Source: RFSX01 sp964591455 (GTDB lineage Bacteria; Bacteroidota; Bacteroidia; Chitinophagales; Saprospiraceae). From it: a stretch of DNA of 64,000 bases. How positions within the stretch are numbered: the first letter of the stretch is position 1; each line of letters opens with the position of its first letter. Made by a program: the position numbers and the translations under genes. This document shows, piece after piece, positions 36,621 through 44,944 of the stretch. The stretch is from NCBI GenBank assembly GCA_964591455.1, contig CAZQDZ010000002.1:124001-188000 (forward strand), read 5' to 3'. Below the pieces are notes generated by a model, which worked only from the letters and a program-made list of their open reading frames with translations, was not told the DNA's origin and made no database searches.

Positions 36621-37238
36621 TTAGAACTTAGAGTTATAAAGGATCTCATTACGTAATGAATCTGACTTGATTTTCCATTCTGAGGCCATCTGCAGATTTT
36701 GTACAGTCCCATAGCCATTCATATAAGCTATGCTCAAATTATACATGGCTCTTAGATTACCAGTGAGAGCTGCTTTTCTAATCATCTCAAAACCTCTTTT
36801 TGGATCTCGCTTTGTACCCAAGCCATGGATTAAAGACCATCCTACATTGTTGATAGCCAGCTCATCTCCTAATGCTGCCGCCTGAGAATATAGATCAAAG
36901 GCCTTTGATAGATCTTGCTTCATTCCCAATCCTTGCTCATAGAGATATCCCAAATTGTTTATGCCTATCGGTTCATTTTTCTGAACTGATTTTGTGTAGA
37001 AGAAAGCAGCTTGATTATAGTTGACAGGAACACCTAGTCCTTTTTCATAGACATAACCAAGCAACGCCACAGCAATGAAGTTACCTGAAGCCATACTTTT
37101 TTCTAGCCATATTCTTGCTTCCTTAAAATTTTGCTTTACTCCATAACCATGTAGATACATGTAACCTAAATATCGCATCTCATCCCCAGTCAAAGAATCT
37201 AATTTGTTAATAAGCATAACGTATAGAGAGTCATACAT
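36621..37238 (-). CDS. Sel1-repeat protein, probably 5' truncated
   Basis: 205 residues holding five Sel1-like repeats of about 36 residues (e.g. LGYMYLHGYGVKQNFKEARI, LGYVYEKGLGVPVNYNQAAF, LGYLYEQGLGMKQDLSKAFD). These alpha/alpha repeats bind partner proteins. No signal peptide or conventional N-terminus is present, and the frame stays open upstream to about 37364 with no better start codon. With the divergent neighbour also lacking a proper start, truncation is possible. Confidence 0.65.
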   Translation of the reverse strand: MYDSLYVMLINKLDSLTGDEMRYLGYMYLHGYGVKQNFKEARIWLEKSMASGNFIAVALLGYVYEKGLGVPVNYNQAAFFYTKSVQKNEPIGINNLGYLYEQGLGMKQDLSKAFDLYSQAAALGDELAINNVGWSLIHGLGTKRDPKRGFEMIRKAALTGNLRAMYNLSIAYMNGYGTVQNLQMASEWKIKSDSLRNEILYNSKF

Positions 37239-37300
37239 CTTAGACTCAAAGAGGTTTGCGCTTTTGCTGAGCGGAGTAAAGCCAACTGTTTGCTTTACTA

Positions 37301-38146
37301 GTGAATTTGATGAATCTTTCTCGATATCTGCTAGAAACCGCGGAAACGGGTTGTTTAGATTTTATCAATGCAGAGCAAGAAAACATTCTTGACTTTGGGA
37401 TTTATTGGGAAAATCTAGGAATTATAACTTTGGAGCAAGAAATTATAGAACAAGACGACATAAATTTTTCAGCGACAGAGTATGAGTTTACTGGAGACTT
37501 CCAGAACTGTGATGGCAGCCCTGTTTCCTCTGCAATGGGTAGATTGAGTATATCTTATCCAATAGGAACCGATACTATAAAAAGAAACTTTGAGACAACA
37601 GAATTTGGTCCTAATGGAGAGTATGCATTTGACGTAAGTATATGTGACTACTCTGGACCATTAGACATAGAACTACATTTAACCAATCAAGACACTTTTG
37701 GCGCTAGCCTAATTGTAAAAGATACGCCGACGGGGGGGATGAATCTTGGTACAATTCAAGCCTGTGATGATGAACGCATTCGAGTGGTGTCATCTGAGTT
37801 AAATTTAAATATAGGAAGTGATTACAGTTTTGCTATTGATTTTGAATCCGTAGTACCGGCGGACTCTAGTTCCTTTAACCTAGGTGGAATACATGATGAT
37901 ATTAATTCAGGTTTTATCATTTTCAAAATGAATGATATTGTTATTGGAGATAATCTTGTGTCAGAACTACATGTTGGGTGGCCTTTTAGTAATGAACCAT
38001 TTTCCTTCTTTTCTTTTGACGAGATAACAGCCACTGTGACCCAATTTTCAAACGGAGAAATAATAGGCATCTTAATGGGGGATGTGGAAACCAAGGACTT
38101 AGGCACTCAAGAAGTGACTGGTGATTTTATAGTAAGATACGAGTAG
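37301..38146 (+). CDS. Hypothetical secreted-type protein lacking its N-terminus
   Basis: 281 codons from a GTG at 37301. The sequence is acidic and beta-rich, with a carboxypeptidase-regulatory-like segment (FSATEYEFTGDFQNCDGSPV onward, about 45-145). Such proteins in Bacteroidota normally start with a signal or lipoprotein peptide. None is present here, and the frame is closed by a TAA at 37277-37279. The 5' end is therefore probably lost and the gene may be non-functional. It is divergent from the Sel1 gene, with about 60 bases between them. Confidence 0.5.
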   Translation: MNLMNLSRYLLETAETGCLDFINAEQENILDFGIYWENLGIITLEQEIIEQDDINFSATEYEFTGDFQNCDGSPVSSAMGRLSISYPIGTDTIKRNFETTEFGPNGEYAFDVSICDYSGPLDIELHLTNQDTFGASLIVKDTPTGGMNLGTIQACDDERIRVVSSELNLNIGSDYSFAIDFESVVPADSSSFNLGGIHDDINSGFIIFKMNDIVIGDNLVSELHVGWPFSNEPFSFFSFDEITATVTQFSNGEIIGILMGDVETKDLGTQEVTGDFIVRYE

Positions 38147-38185
38147 CTCATCAAAGAGTTAGAACATATAATATTACAATGTAAG

Positions 38186-38225
38186 AAGAATGATAAGGTC
38201 GCTCAAAAGCGACTTTATCATTCTT
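38186..38225 (+). promoter_or_regulatory. 18-bp RNA hairpin at the sigma gene start
   Basis: AAGAATGATAAGGTCGCT pairs with AGCGACTTTATCATTCTT over a CAAA loop; the only irregularity is one G-U pair. It lies 40 bases after the previous stop and ends 14 bases before the first ATG of the sigma gene. No T-run follows in either direction, so it is not a standard terminator. Confidence 0.7.
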
Positions 38226-38236
38226 CTAAGCATCGA

Positions 38237-38686
38237 TTGATGTCCATCGTGTATCGCTATGTGAAGGACATTAGAATGTCAGAAGATCTTCTGCAGGAAA
38301 CCTATATTCAGATTTTTAGAAACATCAATAGTTATAAGGCTTCTTTAGGGGGATTTAATGCTTGGTCTTCTAGAATTGCAGTCAATACTGCCCTGCAATA
38401 CCTGAGAAAAAGGAAGGATATTTTGATGGACGAATTGCCGGAATTAGGCTTTAATGAAACACAGCATATTTATGATAAGTTGACAGTAGAAGAGATCAAG
38501 GAAACCATAGATGATTTGCCAGAAGTACATCGTATCATTCTTAATCTATATTACTACGAAAATTATAGTCATGAAGAAATAGCAAGCCTTTTGGGTATCA
38601 AGAATTCTACGTCCAGGTCTCAATTGTCCAGAGCCAAAAATTTATTGGTGTCAAAATGGACTAAATTAAATACGTCAGGCATATGA
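38237..38686 (+). CDS. ECF-type RNA polymerase sigma factor
   Basis: 149 residues from TTG 38237 (ATG 38240). Region 2 contains YVKDIRMSEDLLQETYIQIF, and region 4 contains LPEVHRIILNLYYYENYSHE with the helix-turn-helix ASLLGIKNSTSRSQLSRAKN. The same frame read upstream to a stop at 38144-38146 gives KKNDKVAQKRLYHSSKHR, just like the missing start of region 2 in ECF sigmas, but it has no ATG, GTG or TTG. The start may be a rare codon, or the gene may be truncated. The stop overlaps the next gene by 4 bases. Confidence 0.8.
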   Translation: MMSIVYRYVKDIRMSEDLLQETYIQIFRNINSYKASLGGFNAWSSRIAVNTALQYLRKRKDILMDELPELGFNETQHIYDKLTVEEIKETIDDLPEVHRIILNLYYYENYSHEEIASLLGIKNSTSRSQLSRAKNLLVSKWTKLNTSGI

Positions 38687-40053
38687 ATAATCATGAAGAT
38701 AAATTAAGAAAATCCTTAGACCAAAATACGCCTAACTGGAATGAGGATTTAGTGTGGGATAAGATAGAGCAAGAGCTACATCCCAAAAGGAAAAATAGAT
38801 TAGTCTTATTGTTTCTAATAGTAGCAGGAGCCTTTTCGATTAAAATTGCTCAAGCTACATTATTTAGTGAATCACCATATAACAACAAGCAGACAGAGCA
38901 TACAACGATTGACGACACAAGGAAGGGTGCAGTAACAAACACATCCGATACACTTTATTATAAGCCCAATTCAGATACTGATGACTTGCTTTCTTCAGCG
39001 GAGTTACCTTTCGAATCAGTTTCAAATCTTACTGATAATGATATCATACAAACAAAGTCAACACTAGTCCTCATTACAAGAACAACTTTCCCAATAACCA
39101 CATCTAGTGCACTGAAACAACCCCCTATAAACGCCAGTACATTCTTGGATTCACCGGCGAGTCCTGCACATAACTATCTAAAGCCAAATACAATATCAAC
39201 TACTTCTATGCCTGCTTTGAATTTGTTGCCAAGTAGACAATCCTTATTGTCATATAATTCCAGACAAGCTTATTTAAAGGAATTAGACAATTTCACTTTT
39301 GGAAAGAACAGTGTTGTCATCACACCTTCAATCACTGATTACCAAGACAAGTATAGCTACATGCTTAGGCTAGGGATTTTCCATACAAATAGAATTATTT
39401 CAGCTATTTCCGATGAGTCTTGGATAGCGGCAAAGAACAGTCAAGAATCTATTCTAGAAACGATAGACTTAGCTGTGATGATTAGACGACAATTCAATAG
39501 TCGATTCTTTGTGTCTACAGGTATAGGTATAAGTCAGACGTCTGAATTGTTGACAGTGACAGATTCTCTTATAACTGAAAGAACGATTCAAGTAGATACG
39601 GCAACAATAATAAATACAGATTTATCTAGTCATGTTATTCCTGGAGAACTTATAGAGACAACGAAGCAACGAAGGACAACCAAGACACCTAATCGTTTAC
39701 AATCATTATACCTCCCTCTTAATATCGGCTACCTACTGCGTAAGAACAGTTGGACACTATCACTGGCAGTAGGAACAGATCTTGAGTTGAGCAGACGGCT
39801 TCAAGGAAAAATATTAGACCTTGACCTATCAGTAATCTCTGCCAATAGTATAGAGTCAGGATATTTAAATTATTCTATCGGCTTTGCTAATCTTAATGGG
39901 AGTGCCGGGATAACCTATCAGATGAGCCCTCGATTGTCTTTTGGATTAGATGCGTCATATAAGTATGGCTTGATAGACTACTTAGAATCAGATGACTATA
40001 CTTTAAGGTATAACAAGGTTGGTCTAACTGTAAATTTGATATATAGGAATTAG
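38683..40053 (+). CDS. Sigma-linked membrane-anchored protein with barrel-like C-terminus
   Basis: 456 residues. A 38-residue cytoplasm-like start (MNNHEDKLRKSLDQNTPNWN) and a hydrophobic helix at about 38-60 resemble membrane-anchored anti-sigma factors. A Ser/Thr-rich linker follows to about 200, and the last 250 residues alternate as in outer-membrane barrels (LYLPLNIGYLLRKNSWTLSL, SAGITYQMSPRLSFGLDASY). Such mixed proteins occur downstream of Bacteroidota ECF sigma genes, and their role is not known. The ATGA overlap with the sigma gene implies coupled translation, so control of that sigma is plausible. Confidence 0.6.
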   Translation: MNNHEDKLRKSLDQNTPNWNEDLVWDKIEQELHPKRKNRLVLLFLIVAGAFSIKIAQATLFSESPYNNKQTEHTTIDDTRKGAVTNTSDTLYYKPNSDTDDLLSSAELPFESVSNLTDNDIIQTKSTLVLITRTTFPITTSSALKQPPINASTFLDSPASPAHNYLKPNTISTTSMPALNLLPSRQSLLSYNSRQAYLKELDNFTFGKNSVVITPSITDYQDKYSYMLRLGIFHTNRIISAISDESWIAAKNSQESILETIDLAVMIRRQFNSRFFVSTGIGISQTSELLTVTDSLITERTIQVDTATIINTDLSSHVIPGELIETTKQRRTTKTPNRLQSLYLPLNIGYLLRKNSWTLSLAVGTDLELSRRLQGKILDLDLSVISANSIESGYLNYSIGFANLNGSAGITYQMSPRLSFGLDASYKYGLIDYLESDDYTLRYNKVGLTVNLIYRN

Positions 40054-40203
40054 AAATCAGGAGTTCTAGGAAATGACTCTTTGGATGGTTGTACAAATCC
40101 GATGGTTACTTTGCGCTCCTTTTGAAAATAGTTCTAACTTAGAATTAATTAAACGAACCTAAAGTTACAACCAACTAGGAATAAGCACGTAAATATACTT
40201 GAG

Positions 40204-40398
40204 ATGGATTTCGCTAAAAAAATGCAAGAACTAGAAAACTACATTGAGTCAAACTCAAAAGTTGAAACGGGTGTTGACATAGATTAGGCAGATTCGATGG
40301 GCTTATACATAATCAATAGTGAAGTTTCCTCTGACGAAGTCGAGCTTTTCAAGTCTAAAAGCAACTCTGATATTGCTATCGCTATGGTTAAGGCCTAG
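40204..40398 (+). pseudogene. Small broken reading frame
   Basis: A coding-like frame starts at ATG 40204, meets an in-frame TAG at 40285-40287, and continues to TAG 40396-40398. The two parts (MDFAKKMQELENYIESNS... and ADSMGLYIINSEVSSDEVEL...) look protein-like, but no family is recognised. It lies just left of the tRNA-Gln-linked repeats. Confidence 0.4.
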
Positions 40399-40713
40399 TA
40401 TTTAAATTATTTAAGTTGGGCAGAACTTCCGAAGCGAGAGTTCTCTCCAATTGGCTACGTTTTGCTTATGGTCAAATACATAATTATCGCAATTGTCAAT
40501 CCTTATATAAGTAAAAGCATTTAAGTAGCTATGGCATTATATCTATTCTGAAATAATGAATAAGCAGTAATAGAATGATGCCACATCGCAATCAGCACGT
40601 TTTTATAAACTCCTCCAATCTTATAATGTGCATCTTTGTCGACGACAAGATTAATAGTTTTATGCTAAGAACCTAGCAATACCTGTAATTCAGAGATCCT
40701 CTTCTAAAGGTTG

Positions 40714-40826
40714 CTTCTTTGTTGACCCACAAGTCCATCTCTCCAGGGTGGTCGAGAAGGCTTCTCGCCTTATGGGTACAAAAAAAGCCCTCCAAAGGAG
40801 AACTTCTTTGTTGACCCACAAGGACT
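40714..40826 (-). repeat. Two partial copies of the tRNA-Gln 3' end
   Basis: A 20-base unit, CTTCTTTGTTGACCCACAAG, occurs at 40714-40733 and again at 40803-40822. The second copy continues to give GTTGACCCACAAGGACT at 40810-40826, identical to 42680-42696, which covers the last 15 bases of the tRNA-Gln gene plus two flanking bases. The layout is that of attachment-site copies left by tRNA-targeting integration. Confidence 0.75.
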
Positions 40827-40937
40827 ATCCATGTGTTTTTGGTGGCTTTCTGTGTTTTTGGACATCTCACTAATACCACTGTATTTATTGCGTTTCTAGT
40901 ATTTGAGTATTACTGAACATTACCGAGTAATAAAGCA

Positions 40938-40969
40938 AAACGACAGTTACTAGGGAGTAAACTGTCGTT
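40938..40969. terminator. Inverted repeat, terminator-like
   Basis: Arms AAACGACAGTT and AACTGTCGTTT with a 10-base loop, flanked by A and T. The arm sequence CAAAACGACAG recurs twice in tandem at 42611-42633 near the other end of the island. Confidence 0.5.
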
Positions 40970-40984
40970 TAGGTATCTTTAGAG

Positions 40985-41431
40985 TGCGAACAAAAAAAGA
41001 TATGTCCAAAGGTACAAAAAGAGGACGGGCAATACCTAGATCCTGCAGATTCTTACGAGGTTGAGGTAACTAAGAAGAAAGGAGAATATCAGGAAGGAAA
41101 GCCAAACCCATATATTCTAGATTGTACTTTGGTGCGCAGGGCTTTTGGTGGAGATGATAGTTGTGAGACTACTGTAAGCGCCAATGAGTTACATGATTAC
41201 ACTAAGGCCTATTTGTATCCAAATCCAGTAGATGGTTTTCTATCAATAAAGGGACTTGACCAGAGCGGTGACTCAATCGTCATTCATGATATACACGGCA
41301 GGTTTATACAGAGCTTTCCAAACCTCATTTATAAGTGGCTGGATGTGTCTGGTTATATGACTGAAATTTATGTACTTACACTATATCGAGAGGGGAAGAA
41401 CATTGATTCAATAAAATTTGTGAAGAGGTAG
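40985..41431 (+). pseudogene. 5'-truncated T9SS cargo fragment
   Basis: The frame is open from a stop at 40970-40972 to TAG at 41429-41431, without a usable start before TTG 41129. It reads SYEVEVTKKKGEYQEGKPNP and then a near-complete type A sorting domain: AYLYPNPVDGFLSIKGLDQS, VIHDIHGRFIQSFP and a final SIKFVKR. The signal peptide and catalytic or binding domains are missing, so it is a gene remnant carried in the island. Confidence 0.65.
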
Positions 41432-41660
41432 AGCATGATTTATGGCTTACAACTGACACTTTGCGCTAAGTTTTAGTTAATAGAGGCAGTCAGAGGAATC
41501 TAAAAGGTACAATTATTGGTTGTAATGATAGGATATGATTAGCAATGCAAGTAAAAACAACATACATTTGCACTCCTTTTCAAAAAAAAGCATAATTTAC
41601 GACAGAATTTGAACCTACTTGCTAACCAACAGGAGGAACAACATTTAAACAAAATGAATC

Positions 41661-41822
41661 ATGGCCATTACAATTAGACCTACTCCTCACTTAAAAAACG
41701 AGCAGGCTATCCAGTTTTTAGAGAAAGTAAAAGCTGAGCAAAGCCATAAGATCGAATTCTCTGCTCAAAAGAAAAAGGCTATAAGAATCCTTGAAAAAGC
41801 TAAAAAATCACAAAAAGATTGA
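41661..41822 (+). CDS. Probable antitoxin of the GNAT toxin pair
   Basis: 53 residues beginning MAITIRPTPHLKNEQAIQFL, with a short N-terminal strand and a lysine-rich helical tail, as in small antitoxins of the ribbon-helix-helix/DUF1778 type. Its end overlaps the GNAT gene by 32 bases, the arrangement expected for a toxin-antitoxin pair. The family is not certain; neutralising activity is inferred from position and size. Confidence 0.55.
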   Translation: MAITIRPTPHLKNEQAIQFLEKVKAEQSHKIEFSAQKKKAIRILEKAKKSQKD

Positions 41823-42408
41823 TTTAGAGGAAGACTGTTCTTTAGTCGGGTATTCCAAAAGTTTAAACATTGATGCTTTTGATTGCGGAGACCCAGACCT
41901 TAACGATTTTTTTCATAATGATGCCTTTCAATATCAAGACGGCCTTATAGGAAAGACTCATGCATTTATCCTAGATGGTACTAGAGATATAGTTTGCGCC
42001 TTTACGGTCTCTAATGATGCATTAAGGATTGACGACAAACCTAGACAAGCACGGAAATCCTTGAGAGAGTCAATACCAGAATCAAAGGTTAGATGGCCAG
42101 CCTATCCCGCTGTTAAAATTGGAAGAATTGGCGTCGATAAATCTTTTTCTGGCAATGGTATAGGATCGCAAGCAATGGATTTTGTGAAAGGCTGGTTTTG
42201 CGATCAGGGTAATAAAACTGGATGTAGATTCATAACTGTGGATGCATATAATAATCCCAAAGCTCTCGGATTTTACGAGAAGAATGACTTCAGTTTTTTG
42301 TTTGGGTCAGAAACTGATGAGCTGAATTATTTAAACGCAGATAGACGGACAAAGTATGATGAAGTTAAAACTAGATTCATGTATTTCGACTTGATGCGTA
42401 TAATGTAA
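41791..42408 (+). CDS. GNAT-family acetyltransferase, TacT-like toxin
   Basis: 205 residues from TTG 41791. The opening AFDCGDPDLNDFFHNDAFQY matches the F-x-CG-x-x-x-LN pattern of TacT/AtaT-type toxins, which acetylate the amino acid on charged tRNAs. The acetyl-CoA loop region is RIGVDKSFSGNGIGSQAMDF at about 111-130, and the late motif GFYEKNDFSF is conserved. It is preceded by an overlapping small antitoxin-like gene inside the tRNA-Gln-linked island. A non-toxic acetyltransferase role cannot be ruled out. Confidence 0.75.
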   Translation: MKKLKNHKKIDLEEDCSLVGYSKSLNIDAFDCGDPDLNDFFHNDAFQYQDGLIGKTHAFILDGTRDIVCAFTVSNDALRIDDKPRQARKSLRESIPESKVRWPAYPAVKIGRIGVDKSFSGNGIGSQAMDFVKGWFCDQGNKTGCRFITVDAYNNPKALGFYEKNDFSFLFGSETDELNYLNADRRTKYDEVKTRFMYFDLMRIM

Positions 42409-42639
42409 CTAACCATCCTGTGACTAACATTCAGCTTGCTCTTATATCCCGTATCTAATAGCCTAGAATTGTACTCTTTACTCGCTTCGATGATACCAAG
42501 ATGGTTTTAAGGAGTACGGCCTAGCCACCTGAGGTTTGTATGCATCAAAAGACGAGGACGTATTTTTGTATGTCTCAATTTGTCCTTTGTCAAAGATAGA
42601 ACAGGATAATCAAAACGACAGTCAAAACGACAGCTTAAA

Positions 42640-42676
42640 AAACAAAAGCCCCGCAAACACTAGGTTTTCGAGGCTT
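42640..42676 (-). terminator. Terminator of tRNA-Gln
   Basis: Arms AAGCCCCG (42646-42653) and CGAGGCTT (42669-42676), with one G-U pair. On the minus strand the hairpin is followed by TTTTGTTTTTT. It begins 6 bases past the tRNA 3' end. Confidence 0.8.
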
Positions 42677-42681
42677 CAAGT

Positions 42682-42752
42682 TGACCCACAAGGACTCGAA
42701 CCTTGAATGTCGGTACCAAAAACCGATGTGTTGCCAATTACACCATGGGTCA
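42682..42752 (-). tRNA. tRNA-Gln (anticodon TTG)
   Basis: A 71-base cloverleaf on the minus strand: acceptor TGACCCA/TGGGTCA (7 bp), D stem GTGT/ACAC, anticodon stem TCGGT/ACCGA around loop TTTTGGT, and T arm CAAGG-TTCGAGT-CCTTG. The anticodon TTG is at 42717-42719. The CCA end is not encoded. The 3' end is duplicated on the far side of the island. Confidence 0.95.
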
Positions 42753-42816
42753 AAATGGAGAACAAAATTAAGCCAATTCCCTATAATTAGAAATAGCTAC
42801 ATGGTTATTTAATCCA

Positions 42817-43374
42817 TTAAATTTTAAGCTTATATATTCCTGGCAAGTTTCTGCCATAGCCATTGATGTCTAGTCCGTAGCCTATAACAAACAAGGGTGG
42901 AATTTCCTTGCCTAAGTAGTGAATGTCTATAATATCATTGTGTACCTCTGGCTTACTCAGCAGTGCACAGGTCTTGACAGAGAGGGGATCCGCCTTTTCT
43001 AATTTTTCTACAAAGGAGGCAATGGTGAGTCCAGTATCTACGATATCCTCTATAATAATGACATGCTTTCCCTTGACCTCAGCACTCTCCATATCCAGAA
43101 TGTATTGGATTTCGCCAGTACTCTCCATGCCTTGATAAGACTTGAGCTTGACAAAATGAATCTTGTGAGGAAAGGTGAGTTGACGGACTAGATCAGCCAT
43201 GAAGATAAAGGACCCATCCAGTATACTTATTAGTACGATTTCTAGATCAAAAGCACCATAATCTTCATTGAGCTTCGCCGCTAAGGTTGATACGGTATTA
43301 GCGAGATCTTCTTTGGGGATATATATCTCAAAGACTTTGTCTTCAAACGTAACGTCATTATTACTCACAGTCAT
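42817..43374 (-). CDS. hpt: Hypoxanthine phosphoribosyltransferase
   Basis: 185 residues, cytoplasmic purine-salvage enzyme joining hypoxanthine (and often guanine) to PRPP. The PRPP-binding loop VIIIEDIVDTGLTIASF is at about residues 102-118, the flexible-loop segment LKSYQGMESTGEIQ at about 76-90, and FVIGYGLDINGYGRNLPGIY closes the active site. Its start lies one base after the upstream M28 peptidase stop, suggesting co-transcription. Confidence 0.95.
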   Translation of the reverse strand: MTVSNNDVTFEDKVFEIYIPKEDLANTVSTLAAKLNEDYGAFDLEIVLISILDGSFIFMADLVRQLTFPHKIHFVKLKSYQGMESTGEIQYILDMESAEVKGKHVIIIEDIVDTGLTIASFVEKLEKADPLSVKTCALLSKPEVHNDIIDIHYLGKEIPPLFVIGYGLDINGYGRNLPGIYKLKI

Positions 43375-43375
43375 T

Positions 43376-44773
43376 TTATTGCAAACCTATTTGGTCTATA
43401 AGATATACCAAACTAGTCATCGCTGCAGCGCCTAACCGAAGCTCCCTTATACTTACATTCTCAAAGACGTCAGCAGAGGTATGATGAAAATCAAAATATC
43501 TTGCGCTGTCTGGTCGCAATCCAATCAAGATACCTTTCTGGGATTTGAGTGGATTGATATCAGCGCCGCCGCCACCAGCTTTTATATAGAGATCATAGGG
43601 CACCAAGAATTCCTCCAGCTGCTGTAGTTGAGCCAGAAATGGCTTGAAAACACTTGGATGAGCCGAACAGCCGAATCCCCTTGGTGAAAATCCACCGGCA
43701 TCTGACTCTATAGCAGCCAAATGATATTCTCCTTTATTGTTCGACGCGTTGGCATAGGCTTTACCACCACCTAGGCCGTTTTCTTCATTCATAAATAAGA
43801 CACAGCGTAGGGTCCGCAATGGCTTGTAATCTAGCGCTTGCAAAGTTTCGAACACCTGCATCGCATGCACGCAACCTGAGCCATCATCATGGGCACCCCC
43901 ACCGACATCCCAAGAATCCAGATGACCACCCACCAGAATAATCTCGTCAGGATAGGTGCTGCCTTTGATTTCTGCAATGACATTATAAGACTGGACGGAA
44001 TCCAGCATCTGAGGATCATTTTTAATGTAGGCATCCACAGTTTGTTCTTTCATCAGTTGGCTGAGGGTGTTGGCATCATTGGTGCTTATGGCCAATGACG
44101 GAATCTGTGGTACACCTTCAGCATAACTTTGAGTCCCAGTATGCGGAAGATTATCTTGCTGCAAGGTCACGGACCGAACTAACACAGCACTGGCACCATA
44201 CTTACCAGCTCTGGCGGCGCCATGTACTCTTTGGTCTACAGCCTCTCCATAGGCATGTCCTGTTTGTATCTTTTTGGGATCCATAGGCCGATTAAAAAAG
44301 ACCACTTTATTCTCCAAGTGCTCTCTACCTAATAACTCCAAGGTGTCGAGGCCGAAGACTTCTACTATTTGGCCAGTTACCCCTTTATCACCCGTGCCTA
44401 TTGTATTTCCAAGAGAAAGCGCATGTAGTCGCTTAGACTTATCTTCACCTTTGGTAAAATCACCCCATCGGATACTGACCACCTCTTCTGGACCTCTAAC
44501 CCATTTAGGGACCATACAGGGCTGTTTTTCTGTTCGGGTCACTAGAGATAGATTAGAAAGGACCTCGTGGGTGTAACCCACTGCAATTTCTGCATTTTCA
44601 GAGCCTGTAAGCCGCCCTCCTATGCTATCAGATAAAATGGAAAGCCAATGGTCACACTGGGCCTTTTCTAGGGTATGGTCATAGATGCTTTTGATAAAAA
44701 AAGCATGATTATCTTGACTAAATGAAGGGCTGGTGCAGCAAACGAGTGCTAAAAGTATAAAAACAAGTTTCAT
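43376..44773 (-). CDS. Secreted M28-family zinc peptidase
   Basis: 465 residues with a signal peptide (MKLVFILLALVCCTSPSFSQ). It has the peptidase M28 layout seen in carboxypeptidase Q-like and aminopeptidase members. A PA-type insert lies at about 90-230. The metal ligands are in GGHLDSWDVGGGAHDDGSG (His and Asp), NEENGLGG (Glu pair) and FDFHHTSADVFE (final His). It is probably periplasmic or outer-membrane associated and trims peptides. It is followed one base later by hpt. Confidence 0.9.
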   Translation of the reverse strand: MKLVFILLALVCCTSPSFSQDNHAFFIKSIYDHTLEKAQCDHWLSILSDSIGGRLTGSENAEIAVGYTHEVLSNLSLVTRTEKQPCMVPKWVRGPEEVVSIRWGDFTKGEDKSKRLHALSLGNTIGTGDKGVTGQIVEVFGLDTLELLGREHLENKVVFFNRPMDPKKIQTGHAYGEAVDQRVHGAARAGKYGASAVLVRSVTLQQDNLPHTGTQSYAEGVPQIPSLAISTNDANTLSQLMKEQTVDAYIKNDPQMLDSVQSYNVIAEIKGSTYPDEIILVGGHLDSWDVGGGAHDDGSGCVHAMQVFETLQALDYKPLRTLRCVLFMNEENGLGGGKAYANASNNKGEYHLAAIESDAGGFSPRGFGCSAHPSVFKPFLAQLQQLEEFLVPYDLYIKAGGGGADINPLKSQKGILIGLRPDSARYFDFHHTSADVFENVSIRELRLGAAAMTSLVYLIDQIGLQ

Positions 44774-44944
44774 AATAGATGCCTTAATTATGCCATTTGA
44801 AGGAGGTCAAATATGATCTGCAAGACTAAAAAAGCAGCTCAAAATCGCCAGATTTGATAGTCCATGTGATTTTTTTTGCCTCACATAGGTAACTTTGGCG
44901 TTATTTGACGTCTAATTTGTAGAATCCCTTAAAAGTAACTCATT

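Larger units (their letters stand above)
40399..40984. other. Gene-free region with tRNA-Gln end copies and inverted repeats
   Basis: No intact gene. It holds the two tRNA-Gln 3'-end copies (40714-40733 and 40803-40826). An inner structure has arms ACCCACAAG (40725-40733) and CTTATGGGT (40769-40777) enclosing CGAGAAG/CTTCTCG (40753-40767). A short T-rich terminator-like hairpin for the minus strand is at about 40781-40801. A minus-strand frame over this stretch is treated as chance. Confidence 0.6.

Noticed and set aside
40673..40879. A 68-codon minus-strand frame over the tRNA-Gln end copies
   Set aside because: The sequence is explained by tRNA-end repeats and hairpins; the peptide has no coding character.
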